DNA of 64,000 nucleotides from Flavobacterium sp. SUN052. Lineage in GTDB: Bacteria; Bacteroidota; Bacteroidia; Flavobacteriales; Flavobacteriaceae. Positions 25,469 to 33,398 of the stretch are shown here, one piece after another. Below the pieces are notes generated by a model that saw nothing but the letters and a program-made list of their open reading frames with translations, was not told the DNA's origin and ran no database searches. The position numbers were made by a program, and so were the translations under genes. The stretch covers positions 1 through 64,000 of the forward strand of contig NZ_JAPQNS010000021.1 of NCBI RefSeq assembly GCF_028867935.1, read 5' to 3'. The stretch's first letter is position 1; each line of letters begins with the position of its first letter.

Positions 25469-26521
25469 TTAGACTTCTATCAACTCTGCCACACCTACGC
25501 CCGAGTCAGCTGCACCGTAGTAGATCAAAATCCGGCCATCGGGTTGCTGTACCCAGCCATTCGAGAAAACCACATTCGGGAAAAAGCCTTCCTGCTCCCA
25601 AATCAGGTCAGGGGTAAGTAATGGTGCTGTAGTTCGTCCTAACACTCGGGTAGGGTTGTTACAATCGAGCAGGGCCAGGCCAAGGCCATAACTGTGGGTC
25701 GGATCGGAACCGTGATAACAAACCAACCAGCCTTCGTCGGTGAGCATTGGCTCTGGCCCCGCCCCTATTTTTAGTGATTCCCAGTTGTTTTGCGTTGGTC
25801 CGAACAGGAATCGGTGATTCCCCCAATGAACTCCGTCGAGCGATTCGGCGAGCCACACCGAGGGCTTACCAATTTCTGATACCATTGGCCGGTGTAACAT
25901 CAGGTATTTGTCGTTAACAAGGTCGGGGAAAATTACCACGTCTTTATTGGGTGGAGCTAGCACCAGACCAACTCGCTCAACGCTTTTAAAATCGGTGGTT
26001 TTGGCTAATCCAACCGCTGGGCCATGTTCAGAAACTGCCGTGTAGGTAATCCAGTATTCGCCTTCCAAAAACGTGATGCGGGCATCCTCAATGCCGAATG
26101 CTTCGTCGGTGCGAGCGGGAAATAGAAAAGGTTTATCGTCGATTGTGAAGTGAATACCATCGTAGCTCCGGGCTAGCCGTAAATGACTAATCGAAGTGAG
26201 ATACACTTTACTTGGTTCACCTTCGGAGCTGAGCGTTACCACGCGGGGGTCATAGGGCGTGCTGGGTTCGCGGAAACGTTTTACCACTAATTGTGAAAAT
26301 CCATCCCGCTCTTCCAGAACAGGAATATGCAGCCAGCCTTCATCCGCTGGATCGGGAGTTGGACCTTCAGCTACGCGCAGAAGCAGGATAATTTCGTCGC
26401 CAAACCGGCAGGCAGCTGGGTTGAATGCACCCAATACGGTAAAGCCCTCCACAGCCGGGCGTACATCTTCGGTGCGAATAATGGGCTGATCGGATAGCCG
26501 TTCTATTTTGTAGTTTTTCAT
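25469..26521 (-). CDS. GH130-family glycoside phosphorylase-like protein
   Basis: A 350-residue protein with the five-bladed propeller layout of GH130. Landmarks: LGAFNPAACRF, LLLRVAEGP, DPRVV, and FGIEDARIT, which carries the likely proton-donor Asp in the family position. GH130 enzymes phosphorolyse beta-mannosides to mannose 1-phosphate; some members hydrolyse instead, and the phosphate-binding residues cannot be checked reliably by eye. No signal peptide, so it is cytoplasmic. No mannan-uptake locus surrounds it. It is upstream of bioB on the same strand with an 85-base gap. Confidence 0.85.
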   Translation of the reverse strand: MKNYKIERLSDQPIIRTEDVRPAVEGFTVLGAFNPAACRFGDEIILLLRVAEGPTPDPADEGWLHIPVLEERDGFSQLVVKRFREPSTPYDPRVVTLSSEGEPSKVYLTSISHLRLARSYDGIHFTIDDKPFLFPARTDEAFGIEDARITFLEGEYWITYTAVSEHGPAVGLAKTTDFKSVERVGLVLAPPNKDVVIFPDLVNDKYLMLHRPMVSEIGKPSVWLAESLDGVHWGNHRFLFGPTQNNWESLKIGAGPEPMLTDEGWLVCYHGSDPTHSYGLGLALLDCNNPTRVLGRTTAPLLTPDLIWEQEGFFPNVVFSNGWVQQPDGRILIYYGAADSGVGVAELIEV

Positions 26522-26640
26522 TATGGTCGAGTTAGCCGGGCCGTTTGCTCAATTCTTCTAACGCGGTCGGATTGGCTGGGTTATATGAGCCTACAAGCAC
26601 AGGGAAATCCGTTTTGTTCAACCAAAACCAACAAACCAAC

Positions 26641-26901
26641 ATGAATTACCAACAAGAAAACGAGGATGTATTGGCTATTGACCCAAATCGGGGCGGTGCC
26701 GCTTTTGACGATGAGGGTTCGGGCGCAACAGCCGGATATGGGTCTCAAGACCCTGATGCTATAGGTCGGGGCGACGATATGGACGACGATGCGCTCCTGG
26801 ATGAGGATGACGACGATGATATTGCCCCAATTGGCGACGACGACGATCTCGAAGATGACATTGATAATGACACAACCTCAACGGGACGGTCAGATTATTA
26901 A
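26641..26901 (+). CDS. small acidic low-complexity protein
   Basis: An 86-residue protein starting at MNYQQENED; an earlier start at 26545 is less likely because it would run through the promoter region. The second half is almost entirely Asp with some Glu, including a run of DEDDDDDI type, so the protein is strongly acidic and disordered. No family is recognised. It is followed after ten bases by another tiny acidic gene, and the two probably form an operon. Similar acidic proteins are seen in Spirosoma-like genomes, from memory only. Confidence 0.65.
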   Translation: MNYQQENEDVLAIDPNRGGAAFDDEGSGATAGYGSQDPDAIGRGDDMDDDALLDEDDDDDIAPIGDDDDLEDDIDNDTTSTGRSDY

Positions 26902-26911
26902 CACCACGTAT

Positions 26912-27058
26912 ATGCAACCAAGCGAAGAAAACGAGCAGGACGATAACAACGGCACTGCCCCTGATAGTGATACTCAATCATCGGCCGCTAGTTCGTATGG
27001 AGGCCGCACTACTGAAGAAGGATCCGAGGCCCCAGAAATGCCAGCAGAAGGGGAATGA
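26912..27058 (+). CDS. very small acidic protein
   Basis: A 48-residue frame from the ATG at 26912 (MQPSEENEQDDNNGTAP) to a stop at 27058, rich in Glu, Asp, Ser and Thr and ending PEMPAEGE. It begins 11 bases after the previous acidic gene, with matching composition, which is the main reason to believe it. It is short enough that chance is possible. Function unknown; likely disordered. Confidence 0.5.
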   Translation: MQPSEENEQDDNNGTAPDSDTQSSAASSYGGRTTEEGSEAPEMPAEGE

Positions 27059-27060
27059 AG

Positions 27061-27140
27061 CAATGCAAAATGAATAATGGGTACTGAACAATGATTCTAT
27101 TTTTGATCATCATTCAGCACCCATTATTCATTTTATATTA
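27061..27140. terminator. inverted repeat between convergent genes
   Basis: AAAATGAATAATGGGT.CTGAA at about 27068 is mirrored by TTCAG.ACCCATTATTCATTTT at about 27114-27135. This long stem lies between the acidic-protein genes and the phosphomutase gene and probably terminates both. It is built of ATGAATAATG words also seen at 47610-47640. Confidence 0.6.
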
Positions 27141-27141
27141 A

Positions 27142-28911
27142 CTATTTCAGGTTCATATCATCGATTACCCGCTGCACTTTTTCTTTTAGTGTTGCATAAA
27201 CTGCGTCAAATTCATCTTTGCTATTAAGCGGTTCGTTTACTGATACGTAGAACTTAATTTTTGGCTCTGTTCCCGATGGGCGGGCTGAAATCTTCGTACC
27301 ATCGGCTGTGAAAAACTGTAGCACGTTCGATGATTCAATTCCCATTTTGCCCGCTTCAATTGCATTTGTCTGGCCGTTCTCTGTGCGGGTCAGCGCCTTG
27401 TAGTCGTCAATACGAATGACTTCAGAACCGGCAATTTGCTTAGGTGGGTTGGCACGAAAATCGGCCATCATTTGCTGAATTTCTTCGGAGCCTGATTTAC
27501 CTTTTTTGGTCAGTGATACAAGCCCTTCGTAATAGAAGCCGTTTTCCTGATACATCTCCATCAGCAAATCGAACAGACTTAGACCCTGATCTTTAGCATA
27601 GGCCGTCAGCTCAGCGATCATGGCGCAGGAGGCAATTGCATCTTTGTCGCGGACGAAATCACCAATCAGGTAGCCATAACTCTCTTCGCCCCCGGCAATA
27701 AACTGCTGCTGCCCTTCGAGTTCGCGGATTACCTGAGCAATGTATTTGAAGCCTGTTAAGGTGTTGTAACAGGGCACTCCCGCCCGCTCGCACATCCGGT
27801 CAATAAGGTCGGTGGTAACGATAGTTTTGGCAATGAACTCTTTACCCGTCAGTTTATCAGCATCGCGCCAGGCCCGGAGCAGATAAAAAATGATAAGACT
27901 GGCCATCTGATTGCCATTGAGCAACTCAAATTCGCCATGATGATTACGGGCACCCGCGCCAACGCGGTCTGCATCGGGATCGGTAGCCAGCACCAGATCA
28001 GCGTTCTGAGTCAGTGCCTGATCAAGTGCCAATTGCATAGCCGCCCGCTCTTCGGGATTCGGCGATTTCACCGTCGGGAAATTGCCATCGGGCGTTGCCT
28101 GGGCCTCTACAATGCTCACATTAGTAAAACCAAGCGCGTCTAACGCCCTTGGTACCAGCGTGATTCCAGTACCGTGAATGGGCGTATAGACGATTTTCAT
28201 ACCCGCCTGCCGGGCAATCACGTCGGGGTTTACGGCATTGGTTTTAATGCGTTCGATATAAGGTGCATCTACCTCTTCGTCGATCAGTTTGATCTTGTCT
28301 GGGTTTCCTTCAAACTTGATATCTTCAATTGACGTGACTTTCTCAACCTCGTCGATAATGTTCTTGTCGTGCGGGGCCACTACTTGGGCACCGTCATTCC
28401 AATACACTTTGTAGCCATTATACTCAGGAGGGTTGTGTGAAGCCGTGACGACAATACCACTCTGGCAACCCAATTGACGGATCGCAAACGAAAGCTCAGG
28501 CGTAGGGCGTAGGCTGCTGAAAAGATAAACCTTGATGTGGTTCGCCGAGAATATGTCGGCTACCAGCCGGGCAAACTCGGGGCTCATCCGGCGGCTGTCG
28601 TGCGCAATGGCTACACTCACGTCTTCGCCGGGGAAAGCAGCATTGATATAATTGGCAAGGCCCTGCGTTGCCGCACCGACTGTGTAGCGGTTCATGCGGT
28701 TGGAGCCTACGCCGATCACCCCCCGAAGACCACCCGTACCGAACTCCAGCGAGCGGTAAAACGAGTCGATTAGTTCAGTGGTGTTGCCGCTGTCTTGTAG
28801 TTGACGGATTGCAGTTTTAGTATTGGCATCATAAGAACCGTCGAGCCAACGGTCGATTTCGGTCTGGGTTGTAGCGTCAATAGATGCTGTGGTCATGTCT
28901 GAATTAGTCAA
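27142..28911 (-). CDS. phosphohexomutase (phosphoglucomutase/phosphomannomutase)
   Basis: A 589-residue alpha-D-phosphohexomutase of the longer PgcA-like type. Catalytic phosphoserine loop TASHNPPEYNGYK (about residue 155), metal loop DPDADRVG (about 320), sugar-binding loop GGEESYGY (about 415) and phosphate-binding loop RPSGTEPKIKFY near the end. It interconverts hexose 1- and 6-phosphates through a bisphosphate. Glucose or mannose specificity cannot be decided. It is alone, with a terminator-like palindrome after it. Confidence 0.93.
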   Translation of the reverse strand: MTNSDMTTASIDATTQTEIDRWLDGSYDANTKTAIRQLQDSGNTTELIDSFYRSLEFGTGGLRGVIGVGSNRMNRYTVGAATQGLANYINAAFPGEDVSVAIAHDSRRMSPEFARLVADIFSANHIKVYLFSSLRPTPELSFAIRQLGCQSGIVVTASHNPPEYNGYKVYWNDGAQVVAPHDKNIIDEVEKVTSIEDIKFEGNPDKIKLIDEEVDAPYIERIKTNAVNPDVIARQAGMKIVYTPIHGTGITLVPRALDALGFTNVSIVEAQATPDGNFPTVKSPNPEERAAMQLALDQALTQNADLVLATDPDADRVGAGARNHHGEFELLNGNQMASLIIFYLLRAWRDADKLTGKEFIAKTIVTTDLIDRMCERAGVPCYNTLTGFKYIAQVIRELEGQQQFIAGGEESYGYLIGDFVRDKDAIASCAMIAELTAYAKDQGLSLFDLLMEMYQENGFYYEGLVSLTKKGKSGSEEIQQMMADFRANPPKQIAGSEVIRIDDYKALTRTENGQTNAIEAGKMGIESSNVLQFFTADGTKISARPSGTEPKIKFYVSVNEPLNSKDEFDAVYATLKEKVQRVIDDMNLK

Positions 28912-29016
28912 TTGAAAAGGTATCTGTGATTTTGGGGCAAGTTACGGTGTTGTCAAGAGTCACGCAACGCGTATAGTAAATGCACCCTTTGACGAAAGTA
29001 GGAAAGATCAGATTCC

Positions 29017-30018
29017 CTACTTAAACCGCTGAATGCTATAGCTTGATGCAGTCAGGCTAGCGGGGTTGCCGCTCATGACGGCTGCGCTTACTTCGCCAAT
29101 CCGGGCGTTGAGCGTATAAATCTGATTGTTGTATTCGACGTTCGTCGTGGGTTGTTCGTAACCTGCTTCGTCTGTTTTTATAACGCTGGCCGTACCCCAA
29201 TTATCGTTACTTTGAATTTGAGTTACCCGGCTCCGGTTATTCACCACGTATAGATCATTACCAATCAGCGTAATCCCATCAGCACCCGTCAGAGCTGGAA
29301 GACCAGTTATTTCGGTGATGGCATTGTTACTGGCTAAATTGATTTTATACAGCTTACCAGTAGACGCTTTAGCCACGATCAGATAATTTCCGGGGTGATA
29401 TACAATGCCGTTCAGACCAATTTGCCCGCTGGGGGCAGCGAATAGCGTATCGCGAGCCAGAATGCTGCTTTGTCCATCGGCCCCAACGCGGTACACTACT
29501 GGGGAGAAGGAGTCTGTCACATAAGCAACGCCCTGCGGATCAAGCGTAACGTCGTTTGCGTAATGCTGGTTATTGGGCAAAAGAGCCGCCAGGTCAGTAC
29601 GGCGCTCAACTTGGTTAGTAGCTAAGTTATACACAAAAAGTCCCGCCGTTTTGAGCTTGCTTTGGGCTGTACTTTTGCCTGATACACCCTGGTCGCCATT
29701 AACAACGTATACTTTACCGTTGAACTCCTTAATGCCAACTGCACTGATCAGCTGGGCATCAGTGAACAGATCGGCGTAGCTTCCATTTTTATCGACAGAG
29801 CCTACTTTCCCCTGGGTTAACGATGAAACCAGAAACCGGTTGAGCACTGGTGAATATGTGATTCCTTCAGGGTATTGGCGGGCGCTTTCAAAAGCAAGAC
29901 GATCGCCGTAATTGGGAGCCAATAGGTTATCGTCGCCAATATTGCAGGATGACAGGCCGAGCAAAGCGGCAATGAGTGAAGCCGTTACCCACGAAGATAA
30001 TTTAACGGATACGTTCAT
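29017..30018 (-). CDS. beta-propeller (SMP-30/NHL-like) lipoprotein
   Basis: A 333-residue exported lipoprotein: the leader ends LLGLSSC (lipobox). The rest is a propeller-like repeat of beta strands: ARQYPEGITYSP, ANDVTLDPQGVAYVTDSFS, LNGIVYHPGNYLIVAKAS and GADGITLIGNDLYVVNNRS, resembling SMP-30/gluconolactonase-type sugar lactonases or NHL proteins. Metal ligands cannot be assigned with certainty, so an enzymatic role is not claimed. It is on the minus strand, a little over 100 bases upstream of the phosphomutase start. Confidence 0.75.
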   Translation of the reverse strand: MNVSVKLSSWVTASLIAALLGLSSCNIGDDNLLAPNYGDRLAFESARQYPEGITYSPVLNRFLVSSLTQGKVGSVDKNGSYADLFTDAQLISAVGIKEFNGKVYVVNGDQGVSGKSTAQSKLKTAGLFVYNLATNQVERRTDLAALLPNNQHYANDVTLDPQGVAYVTDSFSPVVYRVGADGQSSILARDTLFAAPSGQIGLNGIVYHPGNYLIVAKASTGKLYKINLASNNAITEITGLPALTGADGITLIGNDLYVVNNRSRVTQIQSNDNWGTASVIKTDEAGYEQPTTNVEYNNQIYTLNARIGEVSAAVMSGNPASLTASSYSIQRFK

Positions 30019-30105
30019 AGTTTTGGAATATGTGTCCTCCTTAACTAATCCAGTACTCCCGTGGATTGTTTAAGCAACTCACCAAATTGCGCCTTCTGGA
30101 TGTGT

Positions 30106-30567
30106 TTACACCCCAGCGGTTCTGGTCTTGCCTACCGTCGAAAGGGCTCCTTTAGGATCGCGCGTCATCTTTTTCACGAAGGTCACCCGCCTAAATCGCA
30201 ACGCCGACCAGTCTTCATTTACAGCCACCATCCGCACTGGTTCAAAACCAGCGTCTCCTAATGCTGCCCAGCCCGTATCCCGGTTGAACTCGCACTGGTA
30301 TTTTTTAGACGACTGTTTGGGGTACACCATCCATACAACGGTATCACCTTCGGTATGAGCGGCTATCCACGTAGCCATTTGCTCAACCTGATCTAAGCGC
30401 TGGACAAAAGCCATCACAAAATCAGCTTGCGTTGCGGTCGTAGGGTCTTGCGAAACCGCTGCCAAAGCCTCAAAAGCGTTGGTCAATGGCGACAACTCGG
30501 CCGGAACATTCGCCAGCAGAATGTGCTGCTGGTTAGCGAGGTTTAGTTTTTTTAGGAGAACATCCAT
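30106..30567 (-). CDS. hypothetical protein, conserved in Bacteroidota
   Basis: A 153-residue soluble protein. It starts MDVLLKKLNLANQQ and has WMVYPKQSSKKYQCEFNRD and GFEPVRMVAVNEDWSALRFR, a pattern I recall from a widespread Bacteroidota protein without a known role. The order beta-alpha-beta suggests a small Rossmann-like fold. Its C-terminus ends in a Lys/Arg-rich tail. It is flanked upstream by a 35-bp inverted repeat, which lies between it and the Ddl gene. Confidence 0.75.
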   Translation of the reverse strand: MDVLLKKLNLANQQHILLANVPAELSPLTNAFEALAAVSQDPTTATQADFVMAFVQRLDQVEQMATWIAAHTEGDTVVWMVYPKQSSKKYQCEFNRDTGWAALGDAGFEPVRMVAVNEDWSALRFRRVTFVKKMTRDPKGALSTVGKTRTAGV

Positions 30568-30592
30568 CGGTTGTTATGAAGATTGAAGATGG

Positions 30593-30700
30593 GAACGCGG
30601 ATGACGCGGATGCTGCGCAACGCGGATCTCCGCAGATTTTGTCAACATAAAGAAATCCGTGAAGAATCCGCGTTGCGCAGCATCCGCGTCATCCGCGTTC
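30593..30700. repeat. perfect 35-bp inverted repeat (GCGGATG element)
   Basis: Arms at 30593-30627 and 30666-30700 are exact reverse complements (GAACGCGGATGACGCGGATG start), separated by 38 bases. GCGGAT-type words repeat inside each arm. A decayed copy lies at 32439-32485. Such perfect arms point to a recently mobile, REPIN-like palindromic element. It lies between the ddl stop and the hypothetical gene start and may act as a terminator. Confidence 0.9.
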
Positions 30701-30709
30701 TCATTCATT

Positions 30710-32353
30710 TTAAACCAGATATCGATCTGTAATGCTCCTCGCCCGTTCGTCGGTTTCAACCAGTAACGGGTGCCGTTCAGACGACATTGCTGCCTCTAAA
30801 TCAGCAATCGTATCTTTAAAAAGTAGGTTTACGGGAATGGTATACGACTCCGAGTCGCTTTTTTGGTACACCAGCACCGGCCGTTCTTCACCGAAAGCGG
30901 CTGTCCGGTGGTAATCAGCTTTGGCTTTAAGCCAGGCATCATCGGTTGGGCCGAAAGAAATTGTTTTTTCGGGCGCTGGGTTCGCTTTGCGTTCAGCAAG
31001 CCGGTCGTCTAGGTCGGCCAATAGTTGCTTGAGCCGGAACGTGTCTTTACCTGTGCGAATGCGTTCGCGGAGGGATTGCCGGATCAGGTACGTCAGCGAA
31101 TCGGTGAAGTTCATCCCGATTTCAGCCATCTGCTTGAAGATCAGTGATGCGGGCGACATCCCCGGAATAGTATTTGGGTCGTGCAACAGCACCTTTCCCG
31201 CTGGGGTCAGGAATCCGTCGATGCGCGAATAGACGTTGATGCCCAATCCTTTAAACACGGCGGCCACCGACTCCTGAATCAGGCGGTTGTTTTCCAGCGA
31301 TGTATCGACCGGAATCCGCTTCTTGGCAACGTTGGTTTTGTATTTTGTCTGGAAATCAAACGCTTCGGCATTATAAATTTCGGTTGGCGGCAATGCAATG
31401 GCCGTTCCATCGTCGTCCTGAATAACCCCGCACGAGAACTCTTGGCCGCTGATAAACTCCTCGAATAGCAGATCATCTTCGGCATTTACCGAGGCAAAAA
31501 CCATGTCCGAATCAGGGGCTTCCTCGGCTAGTGAATCCAGCATGCCAACCAGTTCAACGGGGCTCAGAATATAATCACCGGTATCTTCGAGCACGAGTGG
31601 GTAGCCGATGCCCGAATCCAGATTTGCGATGTCCTGCGCATATTTATCCTTGTCTTTGGCACTCATGTCGAGCCACTCGCTGGCGGGCATGCTAACCGTG
31701 AAAAAACATTTCTCTACCGCCCGACAAAAGGCATCCAGATCGTTAGTACGAATAATTGACACGCCGATCGACGAACCCTGATGCGGAGCCTTCACCACCA
31801 CGGGCAAGCCTAAATGGGACACCAGCGAAGCAAAAAAAGCACCCTTATCGGTTTGCTCCCAATCGTCGCGGCAGATAGTCGCCGTTTTTTTCTGTTGACC
31901 CGTTACCAGGGCAATCAGTTCGTTTTGGAGTATCTTGTTAATGCCAATCGCCGACCCGACCAAACCCGGTCCGGTATACGGGATTTTGTGCCATTCGAGC
32001 AGGCCCTGGATAGCACCATCCTCACAATCGGGACCATGCATGGCCAGAAATGCCATTTCGAAATGTTCTTCAAACCAATCGGGCTCAATAGCCTCCATGC
32101 CCGATTCGGCAAACACATCATCTTCGAACGATTCATCGTACACCGCAAACCCGTCGAGCGATGGCAAGCTGGCCCGGATTGATTCCTGTTGTAGAAACTC
32201 CGGCTCCACTTTATAGAAACGCCCCCAGCCGCTGACAAAAACCAGCACTGGTTCAAACAACGACTTGTCGATGCTTTCGTAGGCCGTGCGGCCCCCCATG
32301 AATGATACCTCGCGCTCACGCGACGGTCCGCCGAAGAAGATTCCTACTCTCAC
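30710..32353 (-). CDS. D-alanine--D-alanine ligase-like ATP-grasp protein
   Basis: A 547-residue Ddl-family enzyme from a GTG at 32353 (VRVGIFFGGPSREREVS). A reading frame start at 32392 is a TTG overlapping the previous gene's terminator and is rejected. Motifs: HGPDCEDGAIQG, VVKAPHQGSSIGVS in the central domain, and the C-terminal metal end LLHDPNTIPGMSPAS. It is longer than Ddl of enteric bacteria (about 306 residues), having a central insertion and a C-terminal extension of about 140. It may be a Bacteroidota Ddl variant that makes the D-Ala-D-Ala dipeptide of peptidoglycan, but altered specificity is possible. Confidence 0.82.
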   Translation of the reverse strand: MRVGIFFGGPSREREVSFMGGRTAYESIDKSLFEPVLVFVSGWGRFYKVEPEFLQQESIRASLPSLDGFAVYDESFEDDVFAESGMEAIEPDWFEEHFEMAFLAMHGPDCEDGAIQGLLEWHKIPYTGPGLVGSAIGINKILQNELIALVTGQQKKTATICRDDWEQTDKGAFFASLVSHLGLPVVVKAPHQGSSIGVSIIRTNDLDAFCRAVEKCFFTVSMPASEWLDMSAKDKDKYAQDIANLDSGIGYPLVLEDTGDYILSPVELVGMLDSLAEEAPDSDMVFASVNAEDDLLFEEFISGQEFSCGVIQDDDGTAIALPPTEIYNAEAFDFQTKYKTNVAKKRIPVDTSLENNRLIQESVAAVFKGLGINVYSRIDGFLTPAGKVLLHDPNTIPGMSPASLIFKQMAEIGMNFTDSLTYLIRQSLRERIRTGKDTFRLKQLLADLDDRLAERKANPAPEKTISFGPTDDAWLKAKADYHRTAAFGEERPVLVYQKSDSESYTIPVNLLFKDTIADLEAAMSSERHPLLVETDERARSITDRYLV

Positions 32354-32390
32354 TATGCTGTTCGTGTTAGTTTGATGGGTGCAAAGAAAC

Positions 32391-32417
32391 AAAAAAGCCG
32401 CCTGTTTCGGCGGCTTT
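32391..32417 (-). terminator. rho-independent terminator
   Basis: AAAGCCGCC (32394-32402) pairs with GGCGGCTTT (32409-32417), and the minus strand continues in a T run (A run at 32391-32396). It terminates the TIM-barrel gene ending at 32509 and lies upstream of the Ddl start, which supports that start. Confidence 0.85.
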
Positions 32418-32438
32418 GGATGTTATCTTACAAAAATG

Positions 32439-32485
32439 GAACGCGGATGACGCGAATGCTACACAACACGGATAAAAACGGATTC
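32439..32485. repeat. decayed copy of the GCGGATG element
   Basis: GGAACGCGGATGACGCGAATGCTACACAAC keeps most of the first arm of the 30593-30700 repeat with several changes. It lies between the TIM-barrel gene and its terminator. Only one arm is recognisable. Confidence 0.55.
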
Positions 32486-32508
32486 TAAGGTGAAAACAAT
32501 AGAAAACT

Positions 32509-33390
32509 TTACTTCTTTAGGTTTTTCAGATAAGCAATGCTCTGTGGCACCTGGGTATCTTCGTGATTGCTTTCGTCTTCGATGTAATAATGCTTGATGC
32601 CAACTTTTTTGGCGGCTTCTAAAACACCCGGCATATCAATCTGACCGTCGCCCAGCACCACGTCGTTTTCGGGCGGGGTACCACCGCTGAGGTCGCCCTT
32701 TATACCTTTCTTGAGGTCTTTCAGGTGCATCAGTTTCCACCGGCTGCCATACTTGTTCAATAACTTCACACAGTCGGCCCCGCCGTGTGTTGCCCACAAA
32801 ATATCCATTTCAAATGACACATAGTTGGGGTTGGTATTTTGCACAATATAGTCGAACAAGGTGCCGTCTTTGTCTTTTACCTCAGTTGTCGGCTGGAACT
32901 CATATCCGTGGTTGTGGTAGCAAAAGGTCAGCCCATTGTCTTTCAGCACTTTCCCAACGCGGTTGAAATCTTCAACCGCTTTTTTGGCATTCTCCAGCGA
33001 GAAATTGCTCTTCTGATGAGGAATCCAGGCCACCATGACAAACTCCGCGCCCAACGCTTTTGCCTGCTTTACCACAGCTTCGGGGTCTTTCACAATCTGC
33101 TCGTAACCCGCTCCTGTTGATGTTATTTTGATACCCCGTTCATCGAGCAGTTTTTTATACTCCTCTGGTGTCATTCCTTTGGGTGTACCGCTTTCGACTT
33201 CTTTGAAACCCAACGATTTGATCAGATCCAGCGTACCGACAAGATCTTTAGGCATCATGTTGCGGTACGTATAGGTCTGAAGACCCAACGGAAACGTATA
33301 AACCGACTTGCCCGACTGGGCAAAAACGCTGGTAAGACCAACAGCCAGAACACTGGTTAACAATAATTTACAAGTGGTTTTGTGTAGCAT
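32509..33390 (-). CDS. exported TIM-barrel sugar isomerase/epimerase-like protein
   Basis: A 293-residue xylose-isomerase-like TIM-barrel protein with an N-terminal signal peptide (LLLTSVLAVGLTSVFAQ). LGLQTYTYRNMM starts the barrel; metal-binding residues appear in HNHGYEFQP and DILWATHGG, and YIEDESNHED at the end. The family holds sugar epimerases, isomerases and lyases acting on keto sugars. Export with a GMC oxidoreductase upstream (9 bases) and its small subunit suggests it processes an oxidised sugar, for example a 3-keto-glucoside, in the periplasm; this is inferred from the operon. Confidence 0.85.
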   Translation of the reverse strand: MLHKTTCKLLLTSVLAVGLTSVFAQSGKSVYTFPLGLQTYTYRNMMPKDLVGTLDLIKSLGFKEVESGTPKGMTPEEYKKLLDERGIKITSTGAGYEQIVKDPEAVVKQAKALGAEFVMVAWIPHQKSNFSLENAKKAVEDFNRVGKVLKDNGLTFCYHNHGYEFQPTTEVKDKDGTLFDYIVQNTNPNYVSFEMDILWATHGGADCVKLLNKYGSRWKLMHLKDLKKGIKGDLSGGTPPENDVVLGDGQIDMPGVLEAAKKVGIKHYYIEDESNHEDTQVPQSIAYLKNLKK

Positions 33391-33398
33391 AACTGGAT

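Noticed and set aside
30593..30700. CRISPR-like array
   Set aside because: Only two inverted arms, no direct repeats with spacers, no cas genes.
30574..30759. Small minus-strand frame across the 35-bp inverted repeat
   Set aside because: Translation of a palindromic repeat, not a gene.
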